A stretch of DNA of 64,000 nucleotides, taken from NCBI GenBank assembly GCA_019636445.1, contig JAHBXO010000016.1, forward strand, positions 50,722 to 114,721, written 5' to 3'. Below the pieces are notes generated by a model. That model saw only the letters and a list, made by a program, of their open reading frames with translations. It was not told where the DNA came from and did no database searches. Positions within the stretch are counted from its first letter, which is position 1. Each line of letters opens with the position of its first letter. The stretch comes from Gemmataceae bacterium. GTDB lineage: Bacteria > Planctomycetota > Planctomycetia > Gemmatales > Gemmataceae. The translations under genes were made by a program, and so were the position numbers. Shown in pieces: positions 60,262 through 64,000 of the stretch.

Positions 60262-61341
60262 TAAACGCAGACATCCTCGACCACGAGGGCCGGCCGCATG
60301 TTCGCCTGAAAGAGCGCGGCCGCGCCGTTCTGTATCCGCTCACAAAGGACGGCACGAAATTCCTTCGCGCTTCGAAGTGCTGGTACTTCAAACTCCGCGA
60401 TGCGAACGGCATCATCCGCCGCGTCAAGGGCTTCACGGATCTGAAAGCGACGGAGCAATTCGCTGCCGAAAGCGTGCGGAAAGCAGAACGCCGGGCCGCT
60501 GGCATCACCGATGCGGTTGATGAACAACTCCGCCGCCCGCTGACGGATTATCTCTCCGATTATGCCGCCGCGCTCCGAGGGAAAGGCAGTTCTGCGGAAC
60601 ACGTTCGATCGACCATTGCGCTTTTATCGGCGCTGTACTCAGGTTGTGGCTTTGTGTTTCCTCAGGACATCGACGCCGCCCAAACCCGCTCACGCTCCCA
60701 TCTGGGGGAAGCGCTGGCGTGAGAAAGCCGCCGATATGCTCCGAATGGACCTCGAAGCCGCGGGCATCCCTTACGTCGTTGAAGGGCCGGACGGGCAGGA
60801 GTTTGCCGACTTCCATGCTCTCCGGCACTCTTATCTGACGATGCTGGGCCGTCATGGGGTGGATCTGAGAACTGCTCAGGAACTCGCCGGGCAAAGTTCG
60901 CCGATCCTGACCGCTCGTTACTCGCATCGTCGGCTTTACGATCTGGCCGGGGTCGTGGACAAGCTGCCGAACCTCTTCCCGATCCCTGTTCCCACGACCA
61001 GTGCGCTTCCTGAGGAACTCCCCCTTCGACTGACCGGGACGGATGAGGCCGCGGGCGTACCACCGGGCGTACCAAGCGGGTACGCCGAACGGCATTCTTT
61101 GGCATCGAATGGCAATCTGCGGATTGTTGGATCGACCGGGGGCGACGTGACACAAACCCTTGAAATGAAAGGGACCGGCGCTTCTTTGCACCGGTCCGCA
61201 TCGCTTCACACTGAGTGGGCAGTCCCGGGATTGAACCGGGGACCTAACGATTTTCAGGACCGCTGGAAAGCCTTAACGGATTCACAAAATACCCTTGAAC
61301 TAAAGGCATTTTCGCAGATTCGCGGAGATAAGCAAGGCTAA
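60262..61341 (+). pseudogene. Internally deleted, frameshifted tyrosine recombinase (integrase) remnant
   Basis: Two pieces in different frames. The first (about 60262-60690) is an N-terminal DNA-binding and core-binding part: HEGRPHVRLKERGRAVLYPL, CWYFKLRDANGIIRRVKGFT, YLSDYAAALRGKGSSAEHV. It lacks a start codon. The second, one frame over (about 60690-61341), is the catalytic end: FADFHALRHSYLTMLGRHG (HxxR) and TARYSHRRLYDLAGVVDK (nucleophile Tyr). The stretch that should hold the first catalytic Arg is missing, so the enzyme is dead. It resembles planctomycete integrases. Its end abuts a tRNA 3' fragment, as expected for an att site. Confidence 0.85.
61216..61254 (-). other. tRNA 3' fragment, probable attachment-site remnant
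   Basis: On the minus strand the sequence gives a T arm (CCCGG and CCGGG around TTCAATC), then ACTGCCC and A as the acceptor 3' end, preceded by variable bases AGGTC and TCGTT. The 5' acceptor (GGGCAGT) and D arm are not found upstream. An isolated 3' half of a tRNA next to an integrase is the classic mark of integration into a tRNA gene. The anticodon loop appears to be TGAAAA, but the stem does not pair with what is now upstream, so the amino acid (perhaps Phe) is uncertain. Confidence 0.72.
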
Positions 61342-61572
61342 ACTTTTCGAGCGTGGGAAAGTACGAAAATGCGGGGAAATTCGAGGGTCGAAAATCTTAT
61401 TGCGGGAAATGCGGGAGATAGAAGGATTTGTACACCTGCCCCCGCCGGCCCGTTCGTCGGCACCGCCACGAACGCGACGCCGAGTAGATCGTCGGCGTCG
61501 GGGCCGCGTGCCAGACGGCGGGACGCGCGGGCGAAGTACGGGAGCAACGTCGGCCACGGTCGTCGGGTTCGC

Positions 61573-62010
61573 CTACTTGACGGTGTAGAGTTCGCACGCA
61601 TCGAAGCCCGGCGCGTCCGTGAGCGCCACCGACAACAAACGCGCCGCCACGGTGATCGTCACGCCTGCTTCGACGTAGGACCGTTCCGCCGTCCACTTCG
61701 CCGCCAGTCCCATCGGCATCTTGTTCCGCGTGATCGCTTTCAAGAGCTTGTCGTCGAAGACTTCCACCCGCAAGCCGGCCGCGACTTCGACGACGCGAAC
61801 CGTGCCGAGTTCGTAGCCGGCCGGATCGCAGAGCGGAACGGGTCGCCCCTTGTGGCCCACGTCTTCGCGGAACGAAAACGGGATGATGCGATGCCGTTTG
61901 CCGTCGGCGTCCGGTTGCGAAACGTCCGGCGAGACTCGCAGGCACAAGCCCACGGCGAGCGGAGCAGGGTCGAGAGCGGGAGCGGGTCGAGCGATGGAAG
62001 TGTAGGTCAT
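61573..62010 (-). CDS. Phage-associated protein of unknown function
   Basis: 145 residues from ATG 62010. PLAVGLCLRVSPDVSQPDAD with HRIIPFSFREDVGHKGRPVP and LRVEVFDDKLLKAITRNKMP look like a compact beta-rich protein; TAERSYVEAGVTITVAARLL ends it. I do not recognise a fold or function. Its position directly after the prohead protease-capsid fusion on the same strand suggests a head or connector gene. An earlier ATG at 62067 would add 19 residues; neither has a good ribosome site. The 172 bases upstream to the capsid stop have no clear gene. Confidence 0.62.
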   Translation of the reverse strand: MTYTSIARPAPALDPAPLAVGLCLRVSPDVSQPDADGKRHRIIPFSFREDVGHKGRPVPLCDPAGYELGTVRVVEVAAGLRVEVFDDKLLKAITRNKMPMGLAAKWTAERSYVEAGVTITVAARLLSVALTDAPGFDACELYTVK

Positions 62011-62239
62011 GGCGTCGGCCCCGGAAAAGTGAAACGCCGCCGCCAGCTTGGGTATGCCCGTAAGCATGGCGGTCGGCGTTCGTGGGATGTCCTGCCGGGT
62101 CGGTGACTAGCCGCAAGGACCGCGACGGTACGGTTCGCCCCGGCAAGTTCGCGTGAGTCGCGCCCCGCGTCGAAGACTTCATCCCGCTCTGTGAAAAGCC
62201 CAACACGGAACGGGCAACGACGCGGAGCGGGTAGGACGA

Positions 62240-64000
62240 TTAGGCCCCGGTCGAGAGTACGCCCGCACGCGGGTCGGCGAGCGCCGCGCCGTAGTCGAAG
62301 TGGATGCGCCACGTCATCGCCAGCTTGTTCGGATCGGCGTCGAATCCGAACGTCGTGACGGTCGGAATCTCGTTGCCGTCCAGGAAGCCCACGATCATCG
62401 GCACGTCCAACGGCGACGCGAACAAATACCAGGCGGTCGTCGAGTAGCCGGTGAACGTCGAATTCGAGAGCCGGCTTTCGACTTCCAGCTTGGCGAGATT
62501 CTGAAACGTGTTGCCGGTCGGAAGCAAGCCATCGCTCGCCGTGGATCGGGCGATTTCGGCCGATTGGAGCAGGCCCCGCGCGGTCACTTCGAGTTCCGGC
62601 GGGACGAGTAGCACCCCCGGCATGAGGTCGAGGTTGTTGCCGTCGTCATCGACTTGGCGTCGGAGTTTTTGAACCGCCGCCGCGAGCGCGGTCGTGCCGA
62701 GCGCGCTGCCGCCGCCCGACGCATAGTTCGCGTTCCCGGCCGCGAAGTGATTCCCCGCGTTGGCGAGCAGCGTTCGGAAAATCAGATTCGAGAGCGAACG
62801 CCCCGCCGCCTTCGCGAGCGAAGGAATGAGGTCCGCCAGCACGCTGGCGTCGTCGTTGATGAGGTCGCGGCGGTCGATGGCGATTTGCTTCGCATAGGTA
62901 TCGACCGCCCAGGTGTACACTTCCTCGCCGACGCTGCCGTGCGCCACGTCGCCGCCCGGCGCGAGTTCTTCGAGGCCGAACGCGAACGACGGCCGGAGTC
63001 CCTTGTGGTCGTGGAAGTTCGCGGCCGACCGCACGGCGCACCAGCTTCGCCACGTCGCCGGCGCGAGCTTGTAGGTCGCTTCGGCAATCTTGTTCATCAC
63101 GTTGCCGAGCGCCACGGGCATGGCGGTCGTGGACAAGGCCGCTTGCAGCATTTCGGATCGGCCGTGCGGAGCGGTTCGGCCGGAGAGCCGGAGCGATTCC
63201 TTGCAAAGATCGACCATGCTCATGGCGTGAAGCCGCTTCGACATTTCGAGCGTCCGCCCGCCCAGGACGTTTTCGGCGAGCCGCTCGTGGCCGGCCTTGA
63301 CGAGCAAGGCCGCTTCGAGGAACTCCGTGCCGCCATCGTCGCCGCCCCGCGCCCGGCCGGTGCCGCCGATGAAGTTCGGCGAGCCGGTGCCGCGAGAGGC
63401 GAGGAGGGCCGCGAGTTCGACTTGTCGAGCGGTGCCACCGATGGCGTGTGCGCTCTGTGCCGCCGCCTGCACGGCTGCGGTGCCGTCGTACTTCGCGACA
63501 ATCGCCGCGACTTCCGCCGCCGTCGCCGGCGTGCCGTGTTCGTTGCCCCTCGCGGGCAAACGCTGCGCGTCGTAGGCCGCTTGCAACGCGGTCCGCTGCG
63601 ATTCGGTCAGCGCCGCCGCGTCGAAGCCGCTGGCCGCGAGCCATTGGTCGAACGTATCCATTCGAGAGCCTTTCCCGCCACCGGCGGATTGTGAAGCCGC
63701 TATTGCGGCCGAGGTTGCCGCGTCCGCCCCGACCGCGACGAAAGAGATTTCGCGGAGCGTGCAAGCCCGCACGACTTGGAGAGGCCCCGAATGTGTTCGC
63801 CCGTTGACCGTGATTTTCGCACCGGCTTCGAGGTATTCGCTTTTCTCCACCGCCGCCCCGATGGAACTTTGCCAAGCGAATCCGTTCTTCGAGGTCGCCA
63901 CGACTTCGGCCGCGTCCGGTCCGCTGCCGGAAATGACGCCTTCGACGCGAATCTCACCGCTCTTTTTGTCCACCTGAATATCGGTCGAGTGCCCGATGAT
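62240..64000 (-). CDS. Prohead protease-major capsid protein fusion (partial, N-terminus off the edge)
   Basis: 586 codons visible and open to base 64000. The first part (IIGHSTDIQVDKKSGEIRVE; SSIGAAVEKSEYLEAGAKIT; VVRACTLREISFVAVGADAA) matches the C-terminal half of HK97/Mu-like prohead proteases. After GGGKGSRMDTFDQWLAASGF the chain continues into a helical scaffold-like segment and then a capsid-like domain (EATYKLAPATWRSWCAVRSA; WAVDTYAKQIAIDRRDLIND; VLLVPPELEVTARGLLQSAE; FDADPNKLAMTWRIHFDYGA). Protease, delta-region and capsid are thus one reading frame, as in Mu-type and related phages where they overlap or fuse. It is part of a prophage or island whose rest is beyond the window. No start is visible. 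Confidence 0.85.
   Translation of the reverse strand: MIGHSTDIQVDKKSGEIRVEGVISGSGPDAAEVVATSKNGFAWQSSIGAAVEKSEYLEAGAKITVNGRTHSGPLQVVRACTLREISFVAVGADAATSAAIAASQSAGGGKGSRMDTFDQWLAASGFDAAALTESQRTALQAAYDAQRLPARGNEHGTPATAAEVAAIVAKYDGTAAVQAAAQSAHAIGGTARQVELAALLASRGTGSPNFIGGTGRARGGDDGGTEFLEAALLVKAGHERLAENVLGGRTLEMSKRLHAMSMVDLCKESLRLSGRTAPHGRSEMLQAALSTTAMPVALGNVMNKIAEATYKLAPATWRSWCAVRSAANFHDHKGLRPSFAFGLEELAPGGDVAHGSVGEEVYTWAVDTYAKQIAIDRRDLINDDASVLADLIPSLAKAAGRSLSNLIFRTLLANAGNHFAAGNANYASGGGSALGTTALAAAVQKLRRQVDDDGNNLDLMPGVLLVPPELEVTARGLLQSAEIARSTASDGLLPTGNTFQNLAKLEVESRLSNSTFTGYSTTAWYLFASPLDVPMIVGFLDGNEIPTVTTFGFDADPNKLAMTWRIHFDYGAALADPRAGVLSTGA

Noticed and set aside
61342..61572. Possible short gene on the minus strand after the phage unknown (87-codon frame 61338-61601)
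   Set aside because: It overlaps the preceding gene's end, has no ribosome site and no recognisable fold; may be a decayed fragment.

Overview
The window looks like a chromosomal segment of a planctomycete, most likely of the Gemmata group (Gemmataceae). This rests on family content, not on a marker gene. It carries several Ser/Thr protein kinases with single membrane anchors, a kinase overlapping a planctomycete-type ECF sigma factor, a BBP7-type outer-membrane beta-barrel protein, a DUF1501 protein, a DUF11 repeat protein, very large WD40 proteins, a PEP-CTERM protein and paired VapBC modules. GC content is high, GTG starts are common, and many genes overlap by 4 bases (ATGA or GTGA).

Layout. 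1-5.9 kb: start of a carotenoid desaturase gene, a pseudokinase/kinase pair, 6-phosphogluconate dehydrogenase and a VapBC pair. 6-11.4 kb: three exported or surface proteins (14-blade-scale WD40 protein, PEP-CTERM protein, BBP7 porin-like protein). 11.5-18.1 kb: HIT hydrolase, dNTP triphosphohydrolase and PIN-TRAM protein, then a CDF metal exporter with two ABC-3 metal permeases, one carrying a winged-helix tail. 18.1-25.2 kb: STAS protein, purine nucleoside phosphorylase with a serine hydrolase, DUF1501 protein, acyltransferase and cytidylate kinase. 25.2-34 kb: secreted trypsin-like protease, coiled-coil and DUF11 envelope proteins, two acetyltransferases, MazG-like and NUDIX hydrolases, ispG. 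34-39 kb: palindromic repeats, a second VapBC pair leading into NAD synthetase, and a deiodinase-like EF-hand protein. 39-48 kb: WD40, thiL, a VCBS protein, a three-gene operon (MotA/TolQ-like channel, Hsp70-like protein, MotB-like coiled-coil VWA protein), a methyltransferase and tRNA-Lys. 48.4-51.9 kb: kinase-TPR protein plus ECF sigma. 51.9-59.5 kb: heavy-metal RND efflux cluster with TRASH-like lipoproteins and an unusual double adaptor. 59.7-64 kb: mobile-element scar with a restriction-enzyme fragment, a deleted tyrosine integrase, a tRNA 3' fragment, a phage-associated unknown and a prohead protease-capsid fusion running off the right edge.

Most notable is the operon at 43,468-46,895. 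A four-helix MotA/TolQ-like protein is followed by an Hsp70/actin-like protein and by a protein that begins like MotB/ExbD (one membrane helix with an Asp) but ends in a complete-MIDAS von Willebrand A domain after about 220 residues of coiled coil. I read it as a candidate ion-driven envelope complex. Other points worth checking are the pseudokinase beside a canonical kinase, the Cys-form deiodinase fused to an EF-hand, the duplicated metal-efflux adaptor, and two unrelated families of palindromic repeats.
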